Assembly (NCBI GenBank): GCA_023248635.1
Contig: JAHFED010000023.1
Location: forward strand, 1 to 64,000
Length of the DNA: 64,000 nucleotides
Reading direction: 5' to 3'
DNA from: Myxococcales bacterium
GTDB taxonomy: Bacteria; Myxococcota; UBA727; VGSZ01
The translations under genes and the position numbers were made by a program. The notes under the pieces were generated by a model. It saw nothing but the letters and a program-made list of their open reading frames with translations. It made no database searches and was not told the origin of the DNA. This document shows positions 9,366-18,813 of this stretch, piece after piece. Every line of letters starts with the position of its first letter. Position 1 is the first letter of the stretch.

Positions 9366-10748
9366 GTGTCCCAAGCTGCCCGGTCGGAGTCTGCTGCTTC
9401 TCTTCCTCTGCCGCCGGGGCCGCGTGGGTGGCCGGTGGTGGGGATCGTTCCCGAGGTCTCGCGCATCGGCACTCCCGAGGTCTTGTGGAAATACTTCCGG
9501 CGCTACGGCGAAGTGGTGAGCCTGCCCATCGCAGGCCGCAACATGATCCTGCTCTCGCACCCTGATCACGTTCGCTACGTGCTCAACGAGAACCGCGAGA
9601 ACTACGTGAAGGGAGTGACCTACGACAGCTTCCGCTTGCTTGCTGGCACGGGGCTGGTGTCGAGCGAAGGCGCCTTCTGGAAACGCCAACGCAAGCTGGC
9701 CCAGCCCGCCTTCCACCACAAACAGATCGCCCTGCTCGGCCAGCTCATCGTCACCGCCGCCAACGACATGCTCAAGGACTGGGACCGCCACGGTGCGGGG
9801 CGCTTCGACCTGCACGAAGAGATGGTCAAGCTCACGTTGCGCATCGTCGGCGAAGCCTTGTTCGCCCAAGATTTGACGACGACGACGGACGCCTCCAGCC
9901 GGGCCTTCGCTGTCGCGATCACGGCCGTGATGGACCGGGGCAATTCGGCCTTCAACATTCCCCTTTCGGTGCCGACGCCGGGGAACCTACGCCTCAAAGC
10001 CGCACTGAAGACCCTCGACGGCCTCGTCTACGCGATCATCGAGAAATGCCGTCGCGACGGAAAAGACAACGGCACCTTGCTCGCCATGCTGCTCTCTGCC
10101 GTCGACGACGAAACCGGCGAAGGCATGTCCGATGCCCAGCTGCGCGACGAAGTCATCACCATGTTCATCGCCGGCCACGAGACGACGGCGCTGGCCTTGT
10201 CTTGGACCTGGCACCTGCTCGCTCAAAATCCTGCGGTGCTCGAGAAGCTCGAAGCTGAGCTGCAGGCGGTGCTCGGCGGCCGCAGTCCGGCGATGGAGGA
10301 CTATCCGAAGCTGCGCTACACGCGCATGGTTCTCGACGAATCGATGCGGGTGAAATCACCCGTGTGGACGGTGGCCCGCGACGTCGTCGCCGACGATGCC
10401 ATTGGCGGCTTCCGCATTCCCGCGGGCTCGATGGTGATGCTGAGCCAATACGTCACCCACCAGCGACCCGACTTCTGGCCCGAGCCGACGAAGTTCGATC
10501 CCGAGCGCTTCACCACCGAGAACGCCGCGGCCCAGCACAAGTACGCGTACTTTCCCTTCAGCGCGGGCCCGCGGGTGTGCATCGGCAACATGTTCTCCAT
10601 CGTCGAAGGAACGCTGGTGTTGGCGGCGGTGTGTCAGCGCTATCGGATGGCGGCCATCCCCGGCCACGTCGTCGTCGGCGACCCCCAGATCACCTACCGG
10701 CCCAAGGGCGGCCTGCCCATGATGAGGACGCCGCGTCCGACGGCCTGA
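9366..10748 (+). CDS. Cytochrome P450
   Basis: A soluble heme monooxygenase of 460 residues. The GTG at 9366 is chosen because CAGGAG ends six bases upstream; an open frame runs back to 9186 but is compositionally unlike a P450. Visible motifs are the Pro-rich PPGPRGWPVVG near the N-terminus, the oxygen-activation helix AGHETTA, the ExxR pair in LDESMR, and the heme loop FPFSAGPRVCIGN with the thiolate Cys at about residue 405. The pattern resembles the CYP102/CYP4-like fatty-acid-hydroxylase group more than the short soluble type, but the substrate cannot be read. No ferredoxin partner is adjacent. The XPB-like helicase starts nine bases downstream. Confidence 0.95.
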   Translation: MSQAARSESAASLPLPPGPRGWPVVGIVPEVSRIGTPEVLWKYFRRYGEVVSLPIAGRNMILLSHPDHVRYVLNENRENYVKGVTYDSFRLLAGTGLVSSEGAFWKRQRKLAQPAFHHKQIALLGQLIVTAANDMLKDWDRHGAGRFDLHEEMVKLTLRIVGEALFAQDLTTTTDASSRAFAVAITAVMDRGNSAFNIPLSVPTPGNLRLKAALKTLDGLVYAIIEKCRRDGKDNGTLLAMLLSAVDDETGEGMSDAQLRDEVITMFIAGHETTALALSWTWHLLAQNPAVLEKLEAELQAVLGGRSPAMEDYPKLRYTRMVLDESMRVKSPVWTVARDVVADDAIGGFRIPAGSMVMLSQYVTHQRPDFWPEPTKFDPERFTTENAAAQHKYAYFPFSAGPRVCIGNMFSIVEGTLVLAAVCQRYRMAAIPGHVVVGDPQITYRPKGGLPMMRTPRPTA

Positions 10749-10757
10749 GTTAGACCC

Positions 10758-12194
10758 ATGTTATTGCTGTCGATCGAGTTGCGCTTCTTCGCCGGCACTC
10801 TCGAGCTCCGCGGCGATGACGCCGACGCGTTGGCTGCCCTCGAGCTGCCCCACTGCACCCACGACGAACGCACCGCATGCCTCCGCGCCCCCGCCGTCGC
10901 TTACGCCGAAATCCTGCTGGCGTTGCTGCGACTGCAAAAGCAAGGCGTCGTCGCTGGTGAGGCCCTCGCCGTCGTCGACCACGCCCGTCGCTATGAAGAG
11001 CTGGTACTGGTGCCGTGCGCCTCACCGCCTTTGCGTGGCTACCAAAGCGAAGCCCTGTCCGCCTGGAAGCAGGCCCGCGGCCGCGGCGTCGTCGTGTTGC
11101 CCACCGGAGCGGGCAAGACCGAGGTCGCGCTGGCCGCCATCGCCGATCGCCAGCGCAGCACCCTGGTGGTAGCCCCCACCCTCGATCTGGTGCGCCAATG
11201 GCACCAGGCCCTGAGCAAGCGCTTCGCCAACGACGGCGTTCCCCATCCGGTGGGTCTGGTGGGTGGCGGCGAGCACACAGTGCTGCCGCTGACAGTGACC
11301 ACCTACGACTCCGCCTGGGCCCACATGGAGCACCTGGGCAACCGCTTCGGCGTCGTCGTCTTCGATGAATGCCACCACCTCGTCGCCGACAGCTACGCCC
11401 TGGCGGCGCGCTTGTGCCTGGCTCCTTATCGGCTCGGTTTGTCGGCCACCCCCGAGCGCCCCGATGGCAAAGACGCCCTGCTCGACGAGCTGGTGGGACC
11501 CATCGTGGCCCGCAAAGAGATCGACGAGCTGCAGCAGGATCAGGGGGGCGCCTATCTCGCCGACTACGACGTCGTCACCGTCACCGTCGAGCTCTCGGTG
11601 GCCGAGCGCGCGGCCTACGATCAGGCGCGGGCCACTTACAAGAATTTCGTCCTCGATCAGCGCATCTCCATGGGCAGCCCCGATGGTTGGCAACGCTTCT
11701 TGCGCGTGGCCCACAAGAGCAGCGAGGGGCGGGCGGCGTTTGCGGCCTGGCGGCTGCAAAAGCGTTTGGCGACGGCGGCGGAACAAAAGCTCTCCCACGT
11801 CGACGACATCCTGCAGCGGCACCCAGGGGTGCGGGTGTTGGTGTTCTCTGACGACAACGCCACGGCCTACGCGGTGTCGCGGCGCTTTCTCGTGCCGGTG
11901 ATCAGCCACCAGACCAAGGTCAAAGAGCGCAGCCGTCTCTTGCAGGCCTTCGCCGACGGCACCTTGCCGGTGTTGGCGACGTCGAGGGTGCTCAATGAAG
12001 GCATCGACGTCCCCGATGCCCAGGTCGCCGTCATCGTGTCGGGCAGCGGCACCGTCCGCGAGCACGTGCAGCGGCTGGGACGCGTGCTCCGACCGCGACC
12101 GGGCAAACGCGCAGTGCTCTACGAGCTAGTCTCTTCGAACACCAACGAGACCTTCACCTCCGAACGACGTCGAGATCACGTTGCTTACCGCTGA
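10758..12194 (+). CDS. XPB-like superfamily II DNA helicase
   Basis: A 478-residue ATP-dependent helicase. An N-terminal roughly 90-residue damage-recognition-like region precedes the core: Walker A LPTGAGKT at 114-121, DECHH at 203-207, SATPERPDGKD, and motif VI in EHVQRLGRVLRP with NEGIDVPDA before it. The DEC[HN]H box and the GSGTVREHVQR sequence match the XPB/Ssl2 group. The ATG lies nine bases after the P450 stop. The gene overlaps the DUF790 nuclease by 14 bases. In archaea XPB works with the nuclease Bax1, a DUF790 protein, in a nucleotide-excision-like process, so the same partnership is inferred here. Confidence 0.9.
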   Translation: MLLLSIELRFFAGTLELRGDDADALAALELPHCTHDERTACLRAPAVAYAEILLALLRLQKQGVVAGEALAVVDHARRYEELVLVPCASPPLRGYQSEALSAWKQARGRGVVVLPTGAGKTEVALAAIADRQRSTLVVAPTLDLVRQWHQALSKRFANDGVPHPVGLVGGGEHTVLPLTVTTYDSAWAHMEHLGNRFGVVVFDECHHLVADSYALAARLCLAPYRLGLSATPERPDGKDALLDELVGPIVARKEIDELQQDQGGAYLADYDVVTVTVELSVAERAAYDQARATYKNFVLDQRISMGSPDGWQRFLRVAHKSSEGRAAFAAWRLQKRLATAAEQKLSHVDDILQRHPGVRVLVFSDDNATAYAVSRRFLVPVISHQTKVKERSRLLQAFADGTLPVLATSRVLNEGIDVPDAQVAVIVSGSGTVREHVQRLGRVLRPRPGKRAVLYELVSSNTNETFTSERRRDHVAYR

Positions 12195-13509
12195 GCTCGT
12201 GCGCGTCGTGCGCCGCAAGGGGGGCCTGCAGATTCAGCCGCTGTGCGGGCTCTCGCGGGAGCGCGCAGCCTCCCTGCTCGACGACCTCCTCGCCCTCGCC
12301 AAGGAGCACCACGGCCAAACCCGCGCCGAGCTGCGCACCGCCCTCGATGAGGTCGTCATCGACGAAGCGGGGCCAGGGGCCTGGGCCGAGCGTGGGCTGC
12401 GCGCGGCCAAGAAGCTGGTGCTGGACCGCCTGGAATTCGCCGCCCGCGACGACGTCGATCCCCTCGAGCTGCGGGTCGTCGTCTTTTCCACCGCCGCCGC
12501 CGCGCGCCAGATCGGTGCTTTCGATCGCGGTGCCATCGTCAGCGTCATTGCCAAAGAGCGGGGACTCACCTGCGCCGACCTCGAAGCCGCGCTCTACGCC
12601 GACCTCGAAGACGCCCACGTCGTCGACGCCGCCGCCCTGCCGGTGCTTGGATCCCTGCTGGTCGATGATTGGCGGCGGCTCGAAATCCAGGCGCTGTTGT
12701 TGAGGGCCACCCAAGTCACCCTCGACGTCGACGCCACCTCCGTACAGCTCCGCCGTCTGCTGCGCGCCCTCAAGCTGCACCAGCTGCTCTTTTTTGCCGT
12801 GCCAACGGCACCAGCGTCGGCGCTGCGCATCGAGGCCCACGAAGGGGCGCCGGTGCGCCTGGTGATCGACGGACCCATGGGCTTGTTCTCGTCGTCGACG
12901 CGCTACGGTCTGAAGTTGGCGATGCTGCTGCCCCATGTGATGGCCTGCCAGAGCTTCCGCCTGCAGGCGAGGGTGCAGCTGCGCAAGGGCCGCGCCACCG
13001 AGAGCTTCGTGATCACCGGCAAAAGCACGGGCGACGACGTCGACGCCGAACCCTTGCCGCCTTTGGTTGAGGGGCTGCTGCACGATCTTCCGGCGCTCTT
13101 ACCGGGCTGGGTCGTGAGCCCTGCCCAAGCGCTCTTGCCCCTGGCCGGAGAGGGAGCCCTGGTACCCGACGTCGTCGTCACCCATGCCGACGGACGCCAG
13201 GCCTTCGTCGAGGTGCTCGGCTTTTGGTCTCGAGACGCCGTGTGGCGGCGCGTCGAGTGGGCCCAAAAGGGACTGCTGCCGGCGCCGGTGGTGTTTTGTT
13301 TCTCCGAGCGCTTGCGCGTGAGCGAAGCCGCCCTCGCCAGCGACGGCGCCGACGTCGACGTCGCCTCTTGGGCCACCGCCGCTGCCCTGGTGGGCTTCAA
13401 GGGGTCGCTCTCGGCCCGCAAAGTCGCCGAACGCTTGCTGCTCTTGTTGGGGGCCGGGCCACAAAGGGAAACACCCGCCCAGAATGGGCGGGTGCAACAG
13501 CAGCGATGA
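12181..13509 (+). CDS. DUF790 / Bax1-like nuclease
   Basis: A 442-residue protein starting at TTG 12181, inside the end of the XPB gene; the first residues (MLTAELVRV) match the usual start of the family. The C-terminal part contains VPDVVV followed by AFVEVLGFW, which fits the PD-(D/E)xK-like Asp and Glu-Val-x-Gly-Phe-Trp signature of Bax1. Archaeal Bax1 is a structure-specific endonuclease stimulated by XPB. The 14-base overlap implies coupled synthesis in a complex, and its job is probably incision at DNA damage or forks. The family is confident; the activity is inferred. Confidence 0.88.
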   Translation: MLTAELVRVVRRKGGLQIQPLCGLSRERAASLLDDLLALAKEHHGQTRAELRTALDEVVIDEAGPGAWAERGLRAAKKLVLDRLEFAARDDVDPLELRVVVFSTAAAARQIGAFDRGAIVSVIAKERGLTCADLEAALYADLEDAHVVDAAALPVLGSLLVDDWRRLEIQALLLRATQVTLDVDATSVQLRRLLRALKLHQLLFFAVPTAPASALRIEAHEGAPVRLVIDGPMGLFSSSTRYGLKLAMLLPHVMACQSFRLQARVQLRKGRATESFVITGKSTGDDVDAEPLPPLVEGLLHDLPALLPGWVVSPAQALLPLAGEGALVPDVVVTHADGRQAFVEVLGFWSRDAVWRRVEWAQKGLLPAPVVFCFSERLRVSEAALASDGADVDVASWATAAALVGFKGSLSARKVAERLLLLLGAGPQRETPAQNGRVQQQR

Positions 13510-13834
13510 CGAAGTGGGTTTGGGATGGAGGAAGAAGTCTCGCTGCGGTCTCCATCCCTAAAGCAGGTGCGATGCCAGTCCACATGTCGCGAAATGGCGG
13601 CGTCTGAATGCGGTGGGAGCTCGATTTGCGCAAGCATCACCGCGCCCTCGCCGCAGCCTGTGTAAGGGGTGCGCAATCCGCCGACGCACGCGCTACGACC
13701 CCTTGCGCAACCAGCAGGCGGGGACCTGAGGTCGACGGCGCCAACGTCTGACCGACCTGATCCGGTGCGACGCCAAAGACCGCGCAGAAGACTTCTGCCG
13801 TTGGACTCTGCATGACACCCTACGTCCAGAGTTC
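13510..13834. other. Intergenic, no supported gene
   Basis: About 325 bases lie between the nuclease and the Ser/Thr kinase. AATGGCGGCGTCT (about 13594) recurs from the gap near 3574. No clear terminator or RNA gene is visible; it presumably holds the kinase promoter. Confidence 0.45.
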
Positions 13835-15586
13835 ATGAGCCGATCTGGTGACAGCGATCCGCTGCTCGGGCGGGTCCTCGACGGCAAGTTCACCCTGCTC
13901 TCGGTCCTCGGCCGGGGCGGGATGGGCGTCGTCTACCGCGCGCACCAAAAGAGCCTCGAACGCCCCCTGGCCCTCAAGCTGATGATGGCCCACCCCCACG
14001 GCGACCCCGGCGGCGACGCCACCGAAGAAGAGCAAGCCCGCGACAACGAATTCCAGCGGCGCTTTTTCCTCGAAGCAGCCACCGCGGCCAAGCTCAAGCA
14101 CCCCAACACCATCACGGTCTTTGACTACGGCAGCACCCTCGTCGACGACAACAAGGTCTTCTACATCACGATGGAGCTGCTCGACGGCGTCACGCTCTCG
14201 AAGCTGCTGGCCAAGGAGGGGCCGCTGCCGCCGCTGCGGGCCATCAACATCGCGCTGCAGATCTGTCGCTCCCTGCGCGAAGCCCACGCCGGTGGCATCG
14301 TCCACCGCGATCTCAAGCCCGGCAACGTGATGTTGGTGCGCCACGACGCCCAGGGCGACGCCGACGGCGACGACGACGGCGACTTCGTCAAGGTGCTCGA
14401 CTTCGGGCTGGCCAAGAGCCGCGGCTCCGCAGCCCGAGGAACCGGGCCCCAACTCACCAAGGCCGGCACTTTTCTCGGATCGCCGCGCTATGTCGCTCCC
14501 GAGCAAATCGAAGGCCGCCCCGTCGACGGACGAGCCGACATCTACTCCTTCGGCTGCGTGTTTTACCGCATGCTCTCTGGCCGGGTTCCCTTCGACGGAC
14601 AGCAAGCCGCCGAGGTCATGCTCAAGCACCTGCACGATCCCGTGCCGCCCCTGTCGACGCCGCAGCTGAGCATCCCCTTCAGCCTCGAACAGCTGGTGTT
14701 GAAGTGCCTGGCCAAGAAGGACAGCGACCGGCCGTCGTCGATGGACGAGGTCATCACCGTCTTGAAGCGCGCCCGCGCCGAGATCACCGGCGTCATGTCC
14801 GGCAACATCAGCATCCCCGAGGATCTGCGGGCGCGCTTGACCCGCGAGCTCGGCGAAGGCGCCAACAGCGGACCCTTCCCTCTGCCCGTGCGCCCCGCGT
14901 CCCAGCCCAGCGATCCACCGGCCAGCAACAAACCCGAGCCAACGACGCCGTCTTCGTCTTCGTCTTCGTCTTCGTCGTCGTCGGCGGGCTTCGGGCCCAC
15001 GTCTGGTGAATGGCAGTTGGGGGCCCGCCCCGAGGCCCCAACTCAACGCAGCGGTCCGGACTTTGGTCCCAGCGGCGACGAAAGCACTCGTCCCACCCAC
15101 GTCATGGGGGGGCCCCTGGTGCCGGCGCGCCGCCGCAAAGCCCAAGCAGCCATCGCCGCCGGCGTCGTCGGCGGCGTCGTCGTCGCCGCCGTCTGCATCG
15201 CCTTTCGCCTGGGCCATCTCGATCCCCTGGTGGCGCAGATCGTTGGGACCAGCAGCGCGGAGGCGCCGTCGTCGCCGCGGCCGCCGCCCCAGCGGGCCAC
15301 CCACAAGGCCAGCGCGCGGCTGCGCATCAAAACCGAGCCCGCCGGCGCCGACGTCTTCGACGTCAGCAGCGCGGTGCCCCGTCTCTTGGGGATCACGCCG
15401 CTTGTGCTGCCCTGGGAGATCGCGGTCGGAGACGCGGGTCGCGAGTTGCTGCTGAAGCTGCCGGGGCACGTCGCTGCGCGGGCCCGTGTGGAGCCGCCAC
15501 CGTCGGCGCGGGGACTGGCCTCGTCGACCCGGGAACCCGTGGTCCTCGACGTCAACGCCACCCTGCGACCGGTGCCGCCGCGCTAA
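13835..15586 (+). CDS. Transmembrane Ser/Thr protein kinase
   Basis: A 583-residue Hanks-type kinase. The Gly-rich loop GRGGMGVVY is at residues 27-35, the ATP-anchoring Lys is K48 (ALKLM), and HRDLKPGN, DFGLAK and APEQ follow in canonical order, so the enzyme should be active. The kinase domain ends near residue 310. A Pro/Ser linker follows with a run of 12 Ser encoded largely by TCG/TCT, then one membrane helix at about 437-457 and a roughly 120-residue extracytoplasmic part with PEGA-like features (LRIKTEPAGADVF). It fits a membrane sensor kinase. It precedes the rpsP block by 98 bases and is probably separately expressed. Confidence 0.93.
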   Translation: MSRSGDSDPLLGRVLDGKFTLLSVLGRGGMGVVYRAHQKSLERPLALKLMMAHPHGDPGGDATEEEQARDNEFQRRFFLEAATAAKLKHPNTITVFDYGSTLVDDNKVFYITMELLDGVTLSKLLAKEGPLPPLRAINIALQICRSLREAHAGGIVHRDLKPGNVMLVRHDAQGDADGDDDGDFVKVLDFGLAKSRGSAARGTGPQLTKAGTFLGSPRYVAPEQIEGRPVDGRADIYSFGCVFYRMLSGRVPFDGQQAAEVMLKHLHDPVPPLSTPQLSIPFSLEQLVLKCLAKKDSDRPSSMDEVITVLKRARAEITGVMSGNISIPEDLRARLTRELGEGANSGPFPLPVRPASQPSDPPASNKPEPTTPSSSSSSSSSSSAGFGPTSGEWQLGARPEAPTQRSGPDFGPSGDESTRPTHVMGGPLVPARRRKAQAAIAAGVVGGVVVAAVCIAFRLGHLDPLVAQIVGTSSAEAPSSPRPPPQRATHKASARLRIKTEPAGADVFDVSSAVPRLLGITPLVLPWEIAVGDAGRELLLKLPGHVAARARVEPPPSARGLASSTREPVVLDVNATLRPVPPR

Positions 15587-15684
15587 CAAGAAGGTGGGGC
15601 CGTCCTCGTTGACAGCGGGTGCCGACCGGTTCAGAGAGGGCCTCCCAGCACTTCTGCCGGGGTTCGTCTGTTTCGAAGGAAGCC

Positions 15685-15936
15685 ATGGTCGTCATCCGTC
15701 TCGCCCGAGCTGGCACGAAGAAGAAGCCGTTCTACCGCGTCGTCGTCGCCGACCGCCGCGATCCCCGTGATGGTCGCTTCATCGAACAAGTCGGCACCTA
15801 CGATCCCCGCAAACAGGCGCACGGGTTGGCTCTCGTCGTCGATCGCGTCGATCACTGGCTCGGGCACGGCGCCCAAGCTTCTGAGACGGTGGGCCACCTG
15901 ATCAAGCGCGCCAAGGCCGCCGCACCCAAGGCGTGA
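15685..15936 (+). CDS. rpsP: 30S ribosomal protein S16
   Basis: An 83-residue protein typical of S16: it begins MVVIRLARAGTKKKPFYRVV, followed by ADRRDPRDGRFIEQVGTYDP. It is a structural component of the small ribosomal subunit. The ATG at 15685 has GAAGGA five bases upstream; an open frame extends to 15619 but lies outside the family's length. It begins the rpsP-khpA-rimM run. Confidence 0.97.
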   Translation: MVVIRLARAGTKKKPFYRVVVADRRDPRDGRFIEQVGTYDPRKQAHGLALVVDRVDHWLGHGAQASETVGHLIKRAKAAAPKA

Positions 15937-15976
15937 GCCCCCGCGTGTCTGCACCCTCAGGCCATACGAGCTTCAC

Positions 15977-16315
15977 GTGAAGGGGCTCGTCGAAGTCATC
16001 GCCCGCGCCCTGGTCGACGACCCCGCGCCCGTCGAGGTGCACGAGGTCGGCGATCCCGCTGATGCCGTGTTCCGCCTCAAGGTCGGCAAAGACGATCTTG
16101 GCAAGGTCATCGGCAAGAAGGGCCGGACGGCGAAGGCCTTTCGCACTCTGCTGGCCGCCGCCGCCGCCAAACAAAACCGCAAGATCACCCTCGAGATTCT
16201 CGAGCCCGAGCGTCCGCGGCGCGCTGCCGTCGACGAGGGGGCCGAAGGGGACTCGAGGGCCAGCCTCGAGCAGCCAGCCTCCGACCTCGGCACCTCGTCG
16301 TCGGAGCCCTCCTGA
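15977..16315 (+). CDS. khpA: KH-domain RNA-binding protein KhpA
   Basis: A 112-residue protein with a single KH domain; the nucleic-acid-binding GxxG loop is GKKG at residues 46-49 in KVIGKKGRTAKAFRTLL. The GTG at 15977 gives the family start (MKGLVEVIARALVDDP). KhpA proteins bind RNA and in some Gram-positives influence division and small-RNA action. The last roughly 30 residues are an acidic Ser/Glu tail longer than usual. The position between rpsP and rimM is the standard one. Confidence 0.93.
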   Translation: MKGLVEVIARALVDDPAPVEVHEVGDPADAVFRLKVGKDDLGKVIGKKGRTAKAFRTLLAAAAAKQNRKITLEILEPERPRRAAVDEGAEGDSRASLEQPASDLGTSSSEPS

Positions 16316-16329
16316 CAGCGGTCGAGCGC

Positions 16330-16848
16330 GTGCGCATCGGCGTTATCGGGCGACCCCACGGCGTGCGCGGCGCGCTGAAGATTCACCTCGACAACCCCGA
16401 TGGGACCACCTTGCAAGTGGGCTCGGCGATCCACCTCCTGGTCGCCACGGGCGCCCCTCCTGCAAAGGCCTCGAAAAACCAGGCCCGCGAGCTCGACGAC
16501 GTCGTCGTCACCTTGGGCTCCGGGATCATGACTTTGAAATCCGTTCCCGACCGCAACGCCGCGGAGCTCTTGGTGGGCGCGCAGGTGTTCGTGCGGCGCG
16601 AGGACTTCGTGCCCGACGAAGCCGCGGTCTTTCTGATCGACACCATTGGCAAATCCGTCGTCGACGGCGCCGGCTGCGTGCTGGGATCGATCGCCGGTTT
16701 TTCCAGCAATGGTGCCCAGCCCTTGGCCGAGGTGATGACCCCGGAGGGCAAGCGGGTGCTGGTGCCTTTTGTGCCGCCCATCGTGCAAGAGATCGGCGAG
16801 GTCGTCGTTCTTGCGGTTCCCGATGGCTTGTTCACCGTCGACGACTGA
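16330..16848 (+). CDS. rimM: Ribosome maturation factor RimM
   Basis: A 172-residue 16S rRNA processing factor that assists assembly of the 30S head, where S19 binds. The RimM barrel begins IGVIGRPHGVRGALKIHL, and the PRC-barrel half includes the conserved VPFVPPIVQEI followed by DGLF. The start is GTG at 16330, 14 bases after khpA. The usual next genes trmD and rplS are not present; a PATAN-domain gene follows instead. Confidence 0.95.
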   Translation: MRIGVIGRPHGVRGALKIHLDNPDGTTLQVGSAIHLLVATGAPPAKASKNQARELDDVVVTLGSGIMTLKSVPDRNAAELLVGAQVFVRREDFVPDEAAVFLIDTIGKSVVDGAGCVLGSIAGFSSNGAQPLAEVMTPEGKRVLVPFVPPIVQEIGEVVVLAVPDGLFTVDD

Positions 16849-17013
16849 CCGGAGGAGGCGCTTTGGTGCCGGGATGGGTGGGGCGACCCCAGCTCGGCCT
16901 TGCGGCGCTTCGGCGGGCTGCCGAAAGGCCCGGCTGATGGGCACCGACGACTCCCATGAAACGATGGCCATCGATTTTCCTCACGGGGCGGCCGGTTTTT
17001 GTATGTTGCGCTG

Positions 17014-18345
17014 GTGTTTGACCCCGCCACCATCCCTGACGACGCCTGCGTCGACGGCCATCTTGATCAGCTGCCCGTCTACCAGGTGCTGCTGACGCTG
17101 GGCCAGAAGGCGACGACGGGACGGCTGACCATCGCCGACGCCGCTGGCGACAACCACATGTACTTCATGCAGGGGCGGCCGGTGGGCGTGCACCTCGCCG
17201 AGCACTTCCATCCCATCGGGCAACTGCTGCTCGAGCTTGGCCGCATCAACGGCGCGACCTTCGTCAAGGCCCAGCGCCTGATCGCCGAAGGAAACCGCTT
17301 GCCCGGTCAGGTCTACAAAGAGCTCGGGGTTCTCGACGACGCGTTGCTCAAAGAGGTGCTGGCGATTCAGGCCCGACGCAAGGCCGAGCATTTTTGTCGC
17401 CTCGGCAGTCGTCCCTTCACCTTCTGCCGCGGCCTGACCTACTTGAGCGGTTTCACGTCGACGCCGCTGGATGCTCATGGGGTGATTTTTCTCGCCGTTC
17501 GCCAACAGATGGGAGAGCAGGCGCGCGAGGCCTGGTTCGAAAGCGCCCGCGGCGAGCAGGTGCGCCTGGTGCCGCCGGGCCCCGGACCCTGGGAGAACAC
17601 CGGCCTGCCCGCTCCCCTCGCTCATTTCGGCTTCGGCGCTCCCGAAGAACGCTTTCTCCAGCGCCTGCTGGCGGGCTTTGAGGCCGTGAGCGAGTTGGCC
17701 GAGACCGGCACGCTGCCACGGGATGAAATGGCCGTGGTGCTGCGCTACCTCGAGGTCACGGGTCGACTGCAACGACGAACCGCCCCGCCCCCTGCTGCGG
17801 TCGCGCCCCTGGTCGCGGCCACCGGGGGGTTGGCTCCGCCCGTCGCGTTTGCTGCGCCGGGACCCGTTTCACCGCCCTCGGTCGCCGCGGCCATCGGTCC
17901 GCCGCCCTTGCCCCGCGCCACCGCAGCTCCTCTGGTCCCACCGCCCTTCCCGCCCCGTTCGGCCTCCGCCGATCGGCTGGCACCGGCTGCGACAGCTGTG
18001 CGAACCCATCCGGCCATGGCCGAGCTGAAGAACCTCCCTCTCGCCGAGCCCACCTCTGATGACGTCTTCACGCGGCCTGGCGGCCGGCCCTTGCCCCCCA
18101 CCGAAGAAGACCCCTTCGCCGGCCCTGGCGCCGTCACCGATCCCCGCCGGCCCGCCCACACCGGGCCCCCTCCCGCACCCGCACCCGCGGCGGCGGCGAG
18201 CGAGGAGCTTCCGGCGCCGAAGAAGAAGAAGGTCAAGCGCACCGAGCCGATGCCGTCGGAGAGCTCTGGGGTGCTCATCAGCGAAACGCGACGAGAAAAG
18301 ACCGAGATGAGCTCATTGCCCACCATCGTCATCGACGACGACTAA
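17014..18345 (+). CDS. PATAN/DUF4388 domain protein
   Basis: A roughly 443-residue protein. The N-terminal 110 residues match the DUF4388/PATAN pattern (GHLDQLPVYQVLLTLGQKATTGRLTI, here described by position about 20-45), found in Myxococcota and cyanobacterial signalling proteins. A winged-helix-like DUF4388 continuation runs to about residue 250, followed by a long Pro/Ala-rich linker and an acidic/Lys-rich tail. The start is uncertain: GTG 17014 or TTG 16999, neither with a clear ribosome site. A protein-interaction or regulatory role is likely. It converges with and slightly overlaps the small minus-strand frame. Confidence 0.78.
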   Translation: MFDPATIPDDACVDGHLDQLPVYQVLLTLGQKATTGRLTIADAAGDNHMYFMQGRPVGVHLAEHFHPIGQLLLELGRINGATFVKAQRLIAEGNRLPGQVYKELGVLDDALLKEVLAIQARRKAEHFCRLGSRPFTFCRGLTYLSGFTSTPLDAHGVIFLAVRQQMGEQAREAWFESARGEQVRLVPPGPGPWENTGLPAPLAHFGFGAPEERFLQRLLAGFEAVSELAETGTLPRDEMAVVLRYLEVTGRLQRRTAPPPAAVAPLVAATGGLAPPVAFAAPGPVSPPSVAAAIGPPPLPRATAAPLVPPPFPPRSASADRLAPAATAVRTHPAMAELKNLPLAEPTSDDVFTRPGGRPLPPTEEDPFAGPGAVTDPRRPAHTGPPPAPAPAAAASEELPAPKKKKVKRTEPMPSESSGVLISETRREKTEMSSLPTIVIDDD

Positions 18346-18557
18346 TCGGCCACGGCGTCGTCGTCGTCGTCGTCGACCTCGTCTTCGACCTGGGGATGCA
18401 AATCGCGATCGGGATCTACGCCGGGCACGGGCGGCGACGGCCGAGGTGCGGGAATCCGACATGCAGCAGCGAAGAGCCCGAGCAGCAAGAGCACGACCCC
18501 GACCAGCTGCAGCCGAACGGCGATGAGGCGAAGAGTGTCAGAGGAATCGCCGGGCAT
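18342..18557 (-). CDS. Small putative single-pass membrane protein
   Basis: A 71-residue frame from the ATG at 18557. A strongly hydrophobic stretch (VGVVLLLLGLFAAAC, about residues 18-32) is followed by a Pro-rich segment and an acidic tail of seven Asp. The composition is compatible with a small membrane or lipoprotein-like protein, and an alternative ATG lies at 18563. No family is recognised, and it could be a chance frame. It overlaps the PATAN gene stop by four bases in convergent orientation. Confidence 0.4.
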   Translation of the reverse strand: MPGDSSDTLRLIAVRLQLVGVVLLLLGLFAAACRIPAPRPSPPVPGVDPDRDLHPQVEDEVDDDDDDAVAD

Positions 18558-18813
18558 GATCATGGGACGGCTCCGTCGTCGTCTACGGGCAACAACACCC
18601 ACGTCTCGCAGCGTGCAGTGGCTGTACCGCTGGCGCCGCGGCAGCACAGGCCCGAGGTTTGGCCGCTCGGCGGCGATGGCGGCGGGGCGGGGCTGCCCAC
18701 CGGGTCAGATTTGAGCTTCACGATGCGCCAGCGTCGTGAACCAGCAAACTTTGCGACGCCAGGGTCTGGCATCAGCAAGCCTCAAGACGCAGCAACGTCG
18801 TGAACATCAGAGC

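Noticed and set aside
13820-15589. 589-residue minus-strand frame opposite the Ser/Thr kinase
   Set aside because: The plus strand carries a complete kinase. Long antisense frames are expected at this GC content.
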